Below, piece by piece: positions 35,078 to 45,402 of a stretch of 64,000 nt of DNA. The notes under the pieces were generated by a model. That model ran no database searches. It worked only from the letters and a program-made list of their open reading frames with translations, and was not told the origin of the DNA. Within the stretch, counting starts at the first letter, position 1. Every line of letters starts with the position of its first letter. Made by a program: the position numbers and the translations under genes. The DNA is from an uncultured Peptoniphilus sp. (GTDB lineage Bacteria > Bacillota > Clostridia > Tissierellales > Peptoniphilaceae): NCBI RefSeq assembly GCF_943913915.1, contig NZ_CALUAA010000004.1:85844-149843 (forward strand), written 5' to 3'.

Positions 35078-37543
35078 TTGAATCAAAATTTTCAAAAGAA
35101 ACAGGAACAACGTTTGAAATCAAACATTGATGCTGCAAAAAGAAACAAAGAAGATTTTGGGAATACAAAATCTAAGTCAAATTCCAAGACTCCCCAAGTC
35201 TTTCAAAACATGTTACAGTTATTTGTTAAAAAGGAAGATAACGAAGTTTATACGACGCAAGATACCTTGCCTTACGAGAAGATCTTCCAAGATGGGATTA
35301 TGAAGCTTGAAGATGGGCGTTATAACAAGTGCATTGAGTTTACAGATATTAACTACCGATTGGCAAAGCCTGAAGATCAGAGGAAAATATTTGATGACTA
35401 TTGTAAGTTCTTAAACTATTTCGACTCGACTATCGATTTTCAATTAACTTTTTTAAATTTAACAGGTTTTGCCGATAGGCTCATGCACAATATTCGAATA
35501 CAAAAGCAAAATGACCCGTTCAATGACATTCGAATGGAATATAGTAGAATGCTGCGCAATCAATTATCCAAAGGTAATAATGGGCTTATAAAGCGTAAAT
35601 TCATTACTTTTTCCATTAAAGCTAAAAATCTGAAGGAAGCTATTCCAAGACTTGAACGGATAGAAACAGACATCCGAAATAACTTTAAAACACTGGGCGT
35701 ACAAGCAGAGTGTTTAACGGGAAAGCAACGTATTGAATTACTTCACGATATTTTAAATCAAGGAAGCGATAGGGAGCGGACGACCTTCGATTGGCATAAT
35801 GTAAGAACCGGAAGCATGACGACGAAGGACTATATATCTCCCTCATCTTTTAATTTCCAAAATCAACGTATTTTTAAAATGGGACAAATGTATGGTTCAA
35901 GTAGCTTCCTAAGAATTGATGCTCCGGAGCTTTCAGATAAAATGCTCGCTGAGATATTAGATATCGAAGATAATCTACTGGTAAATATTCATATTCGTTC
36001 CATGGATCAACAGGAAGCGATCAAGGAAGTTAAGCGGACAATTACCGACTTAGATCGTACCAAGATTGAAGAACAGAAGAAAGCCGTTCGTTCAGGCTAT
36101 GACATGGATATTATTCCCTCAGACCTTGCGAATTTTTCAGAAGAGGCTAAAAATCTCTTGGAAGAATTACAAGGACGTAATGAACGTCATTTTATTGTTA
36201 GCTTCCAAATCACGACCTTTGCAAAAAGTAGGAAGAAGCTTGAAAATATCATCTTTCAATTGAATGGTATTATTCAAAAATATAATTGCAGTTTAAAGCG
36301 TATGGATTATCAACAGGAACAAGGACTTATGTCCGCATTGCCTATGGGAGTAAATCAAATAGACTTCGAGCGGAAGCTCACAACGTCTTGTGCAGCTATT
36401 TTTGTACCCTTTACTACCCAAGAATTGTTTATGGGAGGAAAAGCTCTCTATTACGGTTTAAATGCCATATCGAACAATATGATTATGGTAGATAGAGGAA
36501 CTCTAAAGAATCCTAACGGGCTTATTTTAGGAACACCAGGTTCAGGTAAATCTTTCTCTGCGAAAAGAGAGATGACGAATGCTTTCTTTATTACGGATAA
36601 TGACATTATCATTTGCGACCCTGAGGCTGAGTATTCACCACTTGTAAAAGCACTAGGCGGTGAAGTGGTTGAAATTTCGCCCAATTCAAAACATCATATT
36701 AATCCTTTGGATATTAATATTAACTACGCTGACGGTGATGACCCGATTATGTTTAAAGCGTCGTTTATCCTATCGCTTTTTGAGCTGATAACTGGTGGTA
36801 CTCAAGGTTTGCAACCGACGGAAATTACTATTATCGACCGTTGTACAAGAGCAATTTATAGGAAGTATTTGGAAGATCCGGTACCGGAGAACATTCCTGT
36901 TCTAGAAGATCTTTATAATGAACTTAAAAAACAAGAAGATATAGAAGCCGAACGATTAGCGACTTCTCTTGAAATCTATGTAACAGGTTCGCTTCGAGTA
37001 TTTAACAATCGAACAAATGTAGATGCTAACAATCGTGTCGTTTGCTACGATATTAAAAATTTAGGTAATGCTCTTAAAAAACTAGGGATGCTTATTATTC
37101 AAGACCAAGTTTGGAATAGAGTATCTATTAACCGTGATAATTATAAAAAGACTCATTTTTATATAGATGAGTTTCACTTACTTCTGAAAGAAAGACAAAC
37201 GGCTGAATACTCTGTTGAGATTTGGAAAAGATTCAGAAAATGGGGCGGTATTCCGACGGGTATCACGCAAAACGTTAAGGACTTGTTACTGAGCCAAGAG
37301 ATTGAAAACATCATTGAAAACTCAGACTTTGTTCTGATGCTCAATCAAGCTTCAGGCGACCGTGAAATTCTAGCCCACCGTCTTGGAATTTCGCAAGACC
37401 AACTTTCTTATATTACCAACTCAGGAGAAGGAGAGGGATTATTATATTTTGGTAATGTTATCGTTCCCTTTATAGATAAGTTTCCGAAGGAAACTAAGTT
37501 GTATAAATTGATGACGACAAAACCGGGAGAAAAAATGTATTAG
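35078..37543 (+). CDS. VirB4/TraE conjugation ATPase
   Basis: The 821-residue ATPase energises assembly and function of the type IV channel. The N-terminal half is the VirB4 docking region. The C-terminal half carries Walker A (LGTPGSGKSFSAKREM, about 485-492), the CDPEAEYSPLVKALGG segment, Walker B (FYIDEFHLLL, about 693) and the GGIPTGITQNVKDLL motif. The start is TTG after GAGGTGAG, eight bases past the PrgI stop. Length and order are typical for Tn1549-like elements. Confidence 0.95.
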   Translation: MNQNFQKKQEQRLKSNIDAAKRNKEDFGNTKSKSNSKTPQVFQNMLQLFVKKEDNEVYTTQDTLPYEKIFQDGIMKLEDGRYNKCIEFTDINYRLAKPEDQRKIFDDYCKFLNYFDSTIDFQLTFLNLTGFADRLMHNIRIQKQNDPFNDIRMEYSRMLRNQLSKGNNGLIKRKFITFSIKAKNLKEAIPRLERIETDIRNNFKTLGVQAECLTGKQRIELLHDILNQGSDRERTTFDWHNVRTGSMTTKDYISPSSFNFQNQRIFKMGQMYGSSSFLRIDAPELSDKMLAEILDIEDNLLVNIHIRSMDQQEAIKEVKRTITDLDRTKIEEQKKAVRSGYDMDIIPSDLANFSEEAKNLLEELQGRNERHFIVSFQITTFAKSRKKLENIIFQLNGIIQKYNCSLKRMDYQQEQGLMSALPMGVNQIDFERKLTTSCAAIFVPFTTQELFMGGKALYYGLNAISNNMIMVDRGTLKNPNGLILGTPGSGKSFSAKREMTNAFFITDNDIIICDPEAEYSPLVKALGGEVVEISPNSKHHINPLDININYADGDDPIMFKASFILSLFELITGGTQGLQPTEITIIDRCTRAIYRKYLEDPVPENIPVLEDLYNELKKQEDIEAERLATSLEIYVTGSLRVFNNRTNVDANNRVVCYDIKNLGNALKKLGMLIIQDQVWNRVSINRDNYKKTHFYIDEFHLLLKERQTAEYSVEIWKRFRKWGGIPTGITQNVKDLLLSQEIENIIENSDFVLMLNQASGDREILAHRLGISQDQLSYITNSGEGEGLLYFGNVIVPFIDKFPKETKLYKLMTTKPGEKMY

Positions 37544-37556
37544 ATAGGAAGGTGAA

Positions 37557-40500
37557 GTGTTGAAAAGAAACAATTATAAGAATAAACCTAGTCAACAACC
37601 TATTGACCCTTCCAAAGTGCAAAAGAGTAAAGAGAATTATAATCAGTCTCTCAACAGATCGAGAGATAACTATAATGCCAAACATGAATCTTTTCATGCT
37701 TCATCTTACAAGGATTATCGAACCTACACGAATCAACAAGAAAATGTTAAGAAACAAGAAACTGCCAAACGAGATTTCAGAAAGTCTGAAAATGCAATAA
37801 ATGCTCAACGCACGGTGTCCTATGAACAACAAAAAAGATTAAATTATAGAAAAAATCTGATGAGGAAACAACATAGGGAACGTGCAAAAGAGGAATATGC
37901 CAAAGAACTTGAACAAAGACGACAGGATGAAGAGCGTCGGTTAGAAGAAAATAGAAAAATAGAAGAACGACGAATACAAGAAGAACGACGTCGTCAAGAC
38001 TATCTTCAAGAACTGGAAAATCAAAAGTATATTCCAACACAATCTCCTCTTTCGGCTGCCATTCAACGTGAACTGGTAGATAAACCCGCCAATCGTGTAG
38101 TTGATTTAACTGAAAGAAAAGAGAAGTATGAAAAACTAAACAAGAAAAAAACTATTGATGATAACTTTTCATCTAAGCTTAGAGAAAAGGCAGATAGAAC
38201 TGATGAAGGTTTTGACGATCAATTAAAATCTCATAGTGATCAAAACTTTTTTGAAGCTGATCGTTCTTCCGTTCGAGGAAGACCTGTAAGTTCGAAAGAT
38301 CCTAAAAAAGAAAAGCTAAAAAAGAAACAAGCAAAAGCGGTTTATCAAAAGTTTCAGGCTGAAAGTTCTCAAAGTTCAAACTTCGATAGGAATCAAATAA
38401 ATGACCATCGACCTTCTGAACCGCCTCAGAATCAAAAATTCAAAATGACGGACGAAATGGATCTCGACGGAGACGGTATCATCGATCGATACGATGCTGA
38501 TTTTCGAGATTCCAATGTTGAACATTTTGGTGACCTAGATGAAAGAGAAGATGCAAGAGCGGAGAGCGACTATAAAGTATCTTCTGAAAAAGAATATTCT
38601 AGTAAGAATCCCAAGGACTCAATCCTTTTTAATTCAGAAACATCGGATAAAGAAGCAAAAGATCTACCAAAGCAGAAAAAACTCATAAAAAAAGCTTACT
38701 CTTCGAAGTTTCGTAATGAACAAGATAGAAAATCGGATCTAAAAAAAGAAAAACGATTTTCAGACAAGATGTTATTTGACGACGAAGAAAAGATGAATGA
38801 GGCACACTTAAAGCTTGATCAAAAACTTGAAAGTGTATCTGATCGAATTGCAAGGTTAAACAAAGATAAAAACGCAGGTGCCGATACAGTGGCACGAAGT
38901 GTCGGCATGTCTGCTTTAGCTTTAAGGGCATCTAAGAAAAGAAAGCAGTATGCGTCTCGTTTAAAAAATGATGAATCGTCCATGATCCATAAGGTTAAGG
39001 AGCATAAGTTTAATATTGAGGACGAAGCGACTAAGCGAGTCGATCAATTGAACGCAGATAGAAATATGGCAGTTGAGACCGCCAATAAGACAGCTAAAGC
39101 AGCTTCCAAGGCAAAGAAAGCTAACAAAAAAGCTAACCAAGCTTACCAAAAAGCTAGAAACAAGAAAAAAGCGAGAGAAGCATATTTAGAATCAAAAGGC
39201 ACAACGTCAAACTCACTATCCATAAAAGAGAGAATAAGCAATGCGGTGAAGAATCCCGGTCAAGCGATAAAAAAGGTCGGTGAAAAAGGGGGAATAAAAA
39301 TTTTTGCCCTAGGTATTATCATCGTGCTGCTTATTTTTGTGCTTTTTTCGTGTGTATCCTCGTCTCTGGTAGGTATCACCTATTTAGGCAACACCTCCTA
39401 TCTTGCCGAATTTATCGACGTTACAGAGGCAGATAAGTACTATATGAAACAAGAGGCAGAACTGCAGTGGGAGATTCAAAATATAGAAAGAGTCTATCCG
39501 GGATTCGATGAATATATCGTCCAAGACGATGCCATCGGTCACGATCCCCATTTGCTTATTGCTTATCTCACCGTAAAATATGAAGACTTCAAACTGAAAG
39601 ATGTTACCGGTGAACTTGATAGTATTTTTAAAGAACAATATCAATATAATGTCGTCAAGAGAACAGAAGTACGCTATCGCCGTAATGGCAGCCCATACTT
39701 GTATAAGATTTTAGAGGCAACTCTATATACTAATGATTTAGAAACAGTACTTCGATCTCGTCTGGGAGGAGAAGATTTCACAGGAGAGATTGGCGATTTC
39801 GGAAATGGTCAATTTGCACAGCCTTTAAAGAACATGAGTATTTCTTCTCGTTTCGGACCTCGAAGGGCACCGGTACCTGGAGCTAGTACCTATCACAGAG
39901 GGGTGGACTTTAGAGCTTCAATAGGCACACCAGTTTATGCTTCTGAAGCAGGTAAAGTTGTAACAAACAAATTCAATCGCTTCCGTGGTTGGTATATTGT
40001 TGTGGACCATGGTGGTGGTCTAAGAAGCTTATACCAACACTTAAATGGTAGGGCTCCTAAACCGGTAGGTTCAAGTGTTCAGCGTGGAGAGCTCATCGCC
40101 CACACAGGAAAAAGTGGGATCGGTTCAGGTCCACATTTACATTATGAAGTTCATGTCAATGGCAAGCCCGTCAATCCGCTACCTTTTATTCAAGGCAATG
40201 GAAGGCGTAAGCCAAAGCCCAAACCTAATCCACCGTTAACGCCGCCACCTTCGACTCCAGAAATCTCTGGTGGTTCAGGAGACTCAGACAAAGTAACAGA
40301 CCTTGAAAAGTTCGATATTTATATGGAATCTAAAGGTAACTTCATGCTCTTTGAATCTCCTATAGAAAGTGATTGGAAGGGCAAGATATCACGAATGTTC
40401 GGTTGGAACGTTATAAACAATAAGGTTACCCTTTATAATTGGTTAGATATTAATGCCGGAGGTGGAAAGGTAATTGCCGTAAATAACGGTACCGTATCTT

Positions 40501-41501
40501 CAAGCAGTGACGGATTAACTTTAACCGACGACACAGGATGGAAAATTAAATATAAAGGAGTTAGCCCGACAAAGAGCGGAAAAGTAAAAATTGGCGATCA
40601 AATCGGAACAGCGTCTGGAAAGCTATCTATTCAGATTATTAATGACCAAAATCAAATATTAAATCCCTACTTTCATCTATGGTCGGAAAGTGGTCAGGTT
40701 CAATACAAAATGTACAATCCACGACCTAATACCAATATAGGCTCTCTTGATTTCAGCTCCGGAGGAGGTTGGGGTCAAGGCGGAGCTATGCCCAGTGAGG
40801 CTCAGCCAATAGGTGATTATTTTATAGCGACTGCTTATACTCCTGATCCTAAAGAAAATGGAGGTTACAGTGGAACTGCCATGGGAACAAAGCTTGTTCG
40901 TGGTGTAGTGGCAGTGGATCCTAAAGTAATTCCATTAGGAAGCGTCCTTTGGGTAGAAGGGTATGGTGTCTGCCGTGCAGAAGATACAGGTGGAGCTATT
41001 AAAGGCAAACGCCTTGATTTGCTATTCGAAACTAAAAAAGAAGCCTACAATTGGGGGCGTCGAAAAGTACGTGTAGCTATACTTCCAAAAGGCTATAAGC
41101 CTACAGGCAATGGAGGAAATGTCAGTGAACGACGAATTTCGATTTTAAAAGAAGCACAACGTTATGGAGGAGTACCTTATGTTTGGGGCGGAACGAGCCC
41201 TAGAGGTTTTGACTGTAGTGGCTTTATACACTACGTATATAAACAAAAAGGTATTAATATCCCAAGAGAAACAGTATCTCTATACAATGGCGCTAGAAAA
41301 GTATCTGCGGAGCAAGCAAAACCTGGCGATATTGTGTTCTTCCATAGAACTTACAATACCAGTAAGCCAATTTCTCACGTCGGCATCTATATTGGTAATG
41401 GGAAGATGATCCATGCTTCAACTCGGGGTGTAAGAGAGGCGGATTTAAATTCAAGGTATTGGAGAAGTAAACTTGTAGGATTCGGAAGTTATTTACCGTA
41501 A
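37557..41501 (+). CDS. Multi-domain cell-wall hydrolase of the conjugation channel
   Basis: In order this 1314-residue protein shows a charged coiled N-part (1-575) with an EF-hand-like DLDGDGIIDRYDADF (about 300-335) and one membrane helix (about 578-608). The outer part has an M23 endopeptidase domain (754-878, HRGVDF and GPHLHYEV), a second, degenerate M23-like domain (941-1045), a 3D barrel (1086-1178, with EDTGGAIKG) and an NlpC/P60 peptidase (1191-1314, FDCSGF nucleophile, SHVGIYIG). It should open peptidoglycan for the transfer channel. Start is GTG or the adjacent TTG after GGAAGGTG. Confidence 0.92.
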   Translation: MLKRNNYKNKPSQQPIDPSKVQKSKENYNQSLNRSRDNYNAKHESFHASSYKDYRTYTNQQENVKKQETAKRDFRKSENAINAQRTVSYEQQKRLNYRKNLMRKQHRERAKEEYAKELEQRRQDEERRLEENRKIEERRIQEERRRQDYLQELENQKYIPTQSPLSAAIQRELVDKPANRVVDLTERKEKYEKLNKKKTIDDNFSSKLREKADRTDEGFDDQLKSHSDQNFFEADRSSVRGRPVSSKDPKKEKLKKKQAKAVYQKFQAESSQSSNFDRNQINDHRPSEPPQNQKFKMTDEMDLDGDGIIDRYDADFRDSNVEHFGDLDEREDARAESDYKVSSEKEYSSKNPKDSILFNSETSDKEAKDLPKQKKLIKKAYSSKFRNEQDRKSDLKKEKRFSDKMLFDDEEKMNEAHLKLDQKLESVSDRIARLNKDKNAGADTVARSVGMSALALRASKKRKQYASRLKNDESSMIHKVKEHKFNIEDEATKRVDQLNADRNMAVETANKTAKAASKAKKANKKANQAYQKARNKKKAREAYLESKGTTSNSLSIKERISNAVKNPGQAIKKVGEKGGIKIFALGIIIVLLIFVLFSCVSSSLVGITYLGNTSYLAEFIDVTEADKYYMKQEAELQWEIQNIERVYPGFDEYIVQDDAIGHDPHLLIAYLTVKYEDFKLKDVTGELDSIFKEQYQYNVVKRTEVRYRRNGSPYLYKILEATLYTNDLETVLRSRLGGEDFTGEIGDFGNGQFAQPLKNMSISSRFGPRRAPVPGASTYHRGVDFRASIGTPVYASEAGKVVTNKFNRFRGWYIVVDHGGGLRSLYQHLNGRAPKPVGSSVQRGELIAHTGKSGIGSGPHLHYEVHVNGKPVNPLPFIQGNGRRKPKPKPNPPLTPPPSTPEISGGSGDSDKVTDLEKFDIYMESKGNFMLFESPIESDWKGKISRMFGWNVINNKVTLYNWLDINAGGGKVIAVNNGTVSSSSDGLTLTDDTGWKIKYKGVSPTKSGKVKIGDQIGTASGKLSIQIINDQNQILNPYFHLWSESGQVQYKMYNPRPNTNIGSLDFSSGGGWGQGGAMPSEAQPIGDYFIATAYTPDPKENGGYSGTAMGTKLVRGVVAVDPKVIPLGSVLWVEGYGVCRAEDTGGAIKGKRLDLLFETKKEAYNWGRRKVRVAILPKGYKPTGNGGNVSERRISILKEAQRYGGVPYVWGGTSPRGFDCSGFIHYVYKQKGINIPRETVSLYNGARKVSAEQAKPGDIVFFHRTYNTSKPISHVGIYIGNGKMIHASTRGVREADLNSRYWRSKLVGFGSYLP

Positions 41502-41512
41502 AAGGAGACAAA

Positions 41513-41764
41513 ATGACAATTGAAAGAGTGCTAAAAAAGAAAACGAAGATTCAAAAACTCGAATCAAAGATTGCTGATATGCAAGAAGAGTTAGAAAAAT
41601 TAAATGATGAATACTATGCCAATCTCGGCAAGGAAGTTGAAGAATTGTTTGTTGAAAAGGAACTAGATCTAAAAGATTTAGTTCCTTTATTAAATATGAT
41701 GGAATCTTCTGATGAAGCATATGAAGTAAACGAAGAAGGAGGCGAAGATGAGATCGCAAATTAA
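41513..41764 (+). CDS. DUF4315-type small coiled-coil protein
   Basis: The 83-residue helical protein has the pattern typical of DUF4315 (KKTKIQKLESKIADMQEELE, then DLKDLVPLLNMM). It is found between the wall hydrolase and the DUF4366 gene in Tn1549-like elements. AAAGGAG precedes the ATG, and its end overlaps the next gene by 17 bases. Molecular role unknown. Confidence 0.82.
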   Translation: MTIERVLKKKTKIQKLESKIADMQEELEKLNDEYYANLGKEVEELFVEKELDLKDLVPLLNMMESSDEAYEVNEEGGEDEIAN

Positions 41765-42650
41765 AAAAGGACTTATTCTTTGTTTAAGTATGATACTGCT
41801 AACAAAGCCGATTTATGCAAGTAATTCGGATATAGCTGATAAATTAAAGCTATATAATAATCCGTCACAAAACCGTTATATAGAGAATAAATTGAGACCG
41901 GAAGCAAAAAAACAACAACCAAGGGCTAATAAGCAAACGACAGTGAAGCCCGCACCGGCAAAAAAACAAGCGGTTACTCCAAAAAAGGTGGCACCACAAT
42001 CCCCGAAAAAATCAACGACACCTGCGACTACACCTGCTCCTCCGACAAGTCAAGTAGAACAACCTCAACAGGTTAAGCCTGAGGCGGAAACGACACCAGA
42101 AAAAGAAGCTACACCGCCGGTAGCTAAACCTGAAGAGAAAAAACCTGATACACAACAGTTTATAAAATTTCGAGCTACAAATGGGAAATTGTATTACCTC
42201 GTAACTACGAGAAATCCCGACACAGGCGAAATAATTGATTCTGAACTGTTTAGCGAGCTTTCTGAAGATCGTTTGAAAGTAATGAGTGGTGAAGATTTAG
42301 ATCAAGAAGAAAGAGAGCGGGAAGAGGAAGAAAAACGTCGGCAAGAAGAACTTGAGCGTCAACGTATTGAAGATGAGAAAGAGAAAAAAGAAGAACTACC
42401 AGAGAAAAAAGGTAATGGTGGGACGATCTTTCTTGTCATTTTAGTTCTTGTTGGTGTAATAGTAGCTAAACGCTTTAAAGATCAAAAAAAACAACACGAA
42501 GAGTTTGATGATGATGGATTTGATGATGACGACGATGATGGCGAATTTTATGAGGACTATGATGTAGATTACGATGAAAACGGTGATACTGAATTATTTG
42601 AAATCGATCAAAGTCTATTAGAAGAAAGAGAGGATCAAGATGAAGAATAA
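41748..42650 (+). CDS. DUF4366-type membrane-anchored protein
   Basis: The 300-residue protein has a signal peptide (cleavage after IYAS), a Pro/Ala/Lys/Thr-rich extracellular region (about 40-130), a compact conserved part (FIKFRATNGKLYYLVTTRNP, about 140-185), an Arg/Glu helix, one membrane helix (TIFLVILVLVGVIVAKRF) and a very acidic cytoplasmic tail. This matches DUF4366 proteins of Tn1549-like ICEs. It likely spans the wall as part of the mating apparatus; no biochemical role is known. Confidence 0.82.
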   Translation: MRSQIKKGLILCLSMILLTKPIYASNSDIADKLKLYNNPSQNRYIENKLRPEAKKQQPRANKQTTVKPAPAKKQAVTPKKVAPQSPKKSTTPATTPAPPTSQVEQPQQVKPEAETTPEKEATPPVAKPEEKKPDTQQFIKFRATNGKLYYLVTTRNPDTGEIIDSELFSELSEDRLKVMSGEDLDQEEREREEEEKRRQEELERQRIEDEKEKKEELPEKKGNGGTIFLVILVLVGVIVAKRFKDQKKQHEEFDDDGFDDDDDDGEFYEDYDVDYDENGDTELFEIDQSLLEEREDQDEE

Positions 42651-43362
42651 GCTGAAAATAGTAGCAATGGCTTTGTGTTTTCTAAGTATTTCTTCACAGG
42701 CCTTTGCTACTGCGAGCTCAAATATAAATGAACACGGTGTAGATGTGAAGGAAGAAATGATAATTAATTCTGATGCTGCTAATTATCAAGAAAATCAAGA
42801 ACAGAATAAAAAAATTGTTCCGTTTGATCCCTCTAAAAAAGATGATATTCACGAGTCGAGAGGTCGAATCATAATGAATGTCGATCAGAAGGGAAATGAC
42901 TTTAACTCAAGAGGTAATAAATTTGATTTAATTCCGTTCACAACGGCTAACGGTACGAGTTTAAAATTGTTAGTAAATTACGACGAATATAGTGAAGATG
43001 TAGTATTACTGGGTACAACAGACGAGCAAGAACTTGCAAGTATGACTAAAAATTTAACGGAAGAGACTCGAGAAAGAGAGAAGGAAAAAGAGCGATTTGA
43101 ACAGGAAAATCGAAAGCTTCAGGAAGAAAGCAGAGAAAAAGATCTTAAAGAAAAGAGATTAGAAAAAGAAAAGAAGAAACAAATGAGGCGAATGCTTTTA
43201 TTGCCTATCATTTTAGCTGGTGTGGCAGTAGCTCTAGTCCTAAAGTATTTAGAAAAAAAGAAAAAAGCTAATGATGAAGGATTAGGGGATGAAGCTGAAG
43301 GTGAATTTTTAGATACAGAAGATGAATATGATGAGTCTGAAGAATTTTATGATGAAGAGTAA
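42640..43362 (+). CDS. Second DUF4366-like membrane-anchored protein
   Basis: The 240-residue protein has the same plan as its upstream neighbour: signal peptide (ending FATASS), a short conserved part (FTTANGTSLKLLVNYDEYSE), a charged helix, one membrane helix (LLLPIILAGVAVALVLKYL) and an acidic tail. It overlaps the upstream gene by 11 bases. It seems to be a diverged paralogue arising from duplication within the operon. Confidence 0.75.
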   Translation: MKNKLKIVAMALCFLSISSQAFATASSNINEHGVDVKEEMIINSDAANYQENQEQNKKIVPFDPSKKDDIHESRGRIIMNVDQKGNDFNSRGNKFDLIPFTTANGTSLKLLVNYDEYSEDVVLLGTTDEQELASMTKNLTEETREREKEKERFEQENRKLQEESREKDLKEKRLEKEKKKQMRRMLLLPIILAGVAVALVLKYLEKKKKANDEGLGDEAEGEFLDTEDEYDESEEFYDEE

Positions 43363-43373
43363 GGAGGGAAGAT

Positions 43374-45389
43374 GTGAAGTTAATTATTGCAGAAAAACCC
43401 TCTGTAGCTAAGACGATAGCAAAAGTGATAGGAAGTAGCCGTAACTACAATGGTTATCTTGAGTGCGGTGATTATATAGTTACTTGGTGTATCGGACACT
43501 TGATATCATTAGCAGTACCTGAAGACTATTGTGATTCATGGTCAAAATGGGATCTAAAAACCTTGCCCATGATACCTGATCAATGGAAACTTAATATTAT
43601 TCCAGGTACACAAAAACAATTTAAAGTAGTGAAAGAGCTTTTAAACAAACGGGAAGTTGACGAAGTCATTTGTGCAACAGATGCGGGACGGGAAGGAGAA
43701 CTTATTTTCAGGCTCGTATACGCTAAAGCAAAGTGTTCTAAGCCGATTAAAAGGCTATGGGTATCTTCCCTCGAAGATAAAGCTATAAAGGAAGGTTTAG
43801 AAAATCTAAGAGATGGAAGCGAGTTTCAATCCCTCTACCAATCAGCAATGGCAAGAGCAAAAGCAGACTGGTTAGTGGGGATGAATTATACACGCCTGTA
43901 TACAGTAGGTTATTCTGAAAAACTAACAATTGGTAGAGTGCAAACGCCAACGGTTTCTATGGTAGTCGAACGAGATAACGCAATTAAAAACTTCGTAAGA
44001 TCGAAATACTATGAGATAAAAGTACAGACGATCAAGAACAATCAAGAAATTATCTTCAACTCCATTAATCAATGGGAGAATAAAGAAGACGTACCTGGTG
44101 ATCTGGGGAGACAAATCATAATTACTAGTTATATTGAAGATCAAAAGAAAACTTCAGCTCCTCGGCTTCACGATTTAACGAGTTTACAAAAAACAGCTAA
44201 TCAAGTGTATGGTTTTACGGCTCAGCAGACCTTAGATTACGCACAGAGTTTATACGAGAAGAAGCTTATAACTTATCCAAGAACAGATTCCCGTTATTTA
44301 AATGAAAGTATGAAAAGTGCAACGGAAGAACTTATTCATTTATGTCCGCTATATGAAATTCAGGACATAAAAAGCAATCGATTATTCGATGATAGTAAAG
44401 TTTCAGATCATCACGCACTTTTACCGACACGAGAATCTTTAAAAGAAGATCTTCATAATGTGCCTAGTTCAGAAATTAAAATTTATGAACTTATTTATTA
44501 TAGGTTGATAGAATCGGTTTCAGGTGATCACGTTATCAGACAACAGAAAGCGAAAGCCACAGTTCAAGAACATCCGGAAATAAAGCTTCAAGCAGTTGGA
44601 AAAATTATTGAAGAAGAAGGTTTTAAGGCTATCGAAAAGTTATATAGAGACGTAAATCTTAATAACAATCAGATAGCGACACTAGAAGAAAATGAAGTAT
44701 TAACAATAGATGAATATTCTATTGTAGAAAAAACTAAAAATCCTCCGAAACCTTATAATGAGTCAACGCTTCTAGGGGCTATGGAAACGGCGGGCACTGA
44801 GGATCTTGATTCGAGCTTAGATATAGAGCGTAAAGGCTTAGGTACTGCAGCAACAAGAGCTTCTATCATTGAAAAGCTAATCCAGTCAGAATATCTAGTT
44901 AGAGATAACAAAAACCTAAGGTCTACCGATAAGGCGCAGAGGCTAATCTCCATTGTAGATGATCGTCTAAAGGATCCTAAAACGACGGCAAAATGGGAGA
45001 ATCTCTTGTCCCTAATATCTACCGGAGATTACCAAGCGGAAGATTTTTTAAAAAATATTACAGAAGAAATTTCACAACATTGTATTAATTTTAAACCTGA
45101 TTCAACTTTAATTCGCAGAAATCAAATTGGCACTTGCCCAATTTGTGGAAACGCAGTAATTAAAACGAAGAAGGTTTATTTTTGTACCAACAGAGAATGC
45201 AATTTTCATGTATTTACTGAAATGTGTAGAAAATCAATCGACGAAGCAAATGTCATTAAATTGCTTGAAAATGGTGAAACAGGAATCATCAAAGGATTTG
45301 TTTCCAAGAAAGGAAATAAATTTAACGCAAAATTAAAGCTCAATACAAATCATAAAGTAGTGTTTGATTTTGAAAAGAAGAAACAATAA
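43374..45389 (+). CDS. topB: DNA topoisomerase III
   Basis: The 671-residue type IA topoisomerase relaxes or decatenates DNA during transfer or replication of the element. The Toprim domain begins the protein (LIIAEKPSVAKTIAKVIG, ATDAGREGELIFR). The active-site region is LITYPRTDSRYL with the catalytic Tyr. A C-terminal zinc finger (CPICGNAV then CTNRECNFHVF) follows near residue 585. The start is GTG after AAGGAGGG. It is a standard member of Tn1549-like modules and is distinct from chromosomal TopA. Confidence 0.95.
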   Translation: MKLIIAEKPSVAKTIAKVIGSSRNYNGYLECGDYIVTWCIGHLISLAVPEDYCDSWSKWDLKTLPMIPDQWKLNIIPGTQKQFKVVKELLNKREVDEVICATDAGREGELIFRLVYAKAKCSKPIKRLWVSSLEDKAIKEGLENLRDGSEFQSLYQSAMARAKADWLVGMNYTRLYTVGYSEKLTIGRVQTPTVSMVVERDNAIKNFVRSKYYEIKVQTIKNNQEIIFNSINQWENKEDVPGDLGRQIIITSYIEDQKKTSAPRLHDLTSLQKTANQVYGFTAQQTLDYAQSLYEKKLITYPRTDSRYLNESMKSATEELIHLCPLYEIQDIKSNRLFDDSKVSDHHALLPTRESLKEDLHNVPSSEIKIYELIYYRLIESVSGDHVIRQQKAKATVQEHPEIKLQAVGKIIEEEGFKAIEKLYRDVNLNNNQIATLEENEVLTIDEYSIVEKTKNPPKPYNESTLLGAMETAGTEDLDSSLDIERKGLGTAATRASIIEKLIQSEYLVRDNKNLRSTDKAQRLISIVDDRLKDPKTTAKWENLLSLISTGDYQAEDFLKNITEEISQHCINFKPDSTLIRRNQIGTCPICGNAVIKTKKVYFCTNRECNFHVFTEMCRKSIDEANVIKLLENGETGIIKGFVSKKGNKFNAKLKLNTNHKVVFDFEKKKQ

Positions 45390-45402
45390 AGGAGCATATA
45401 TA

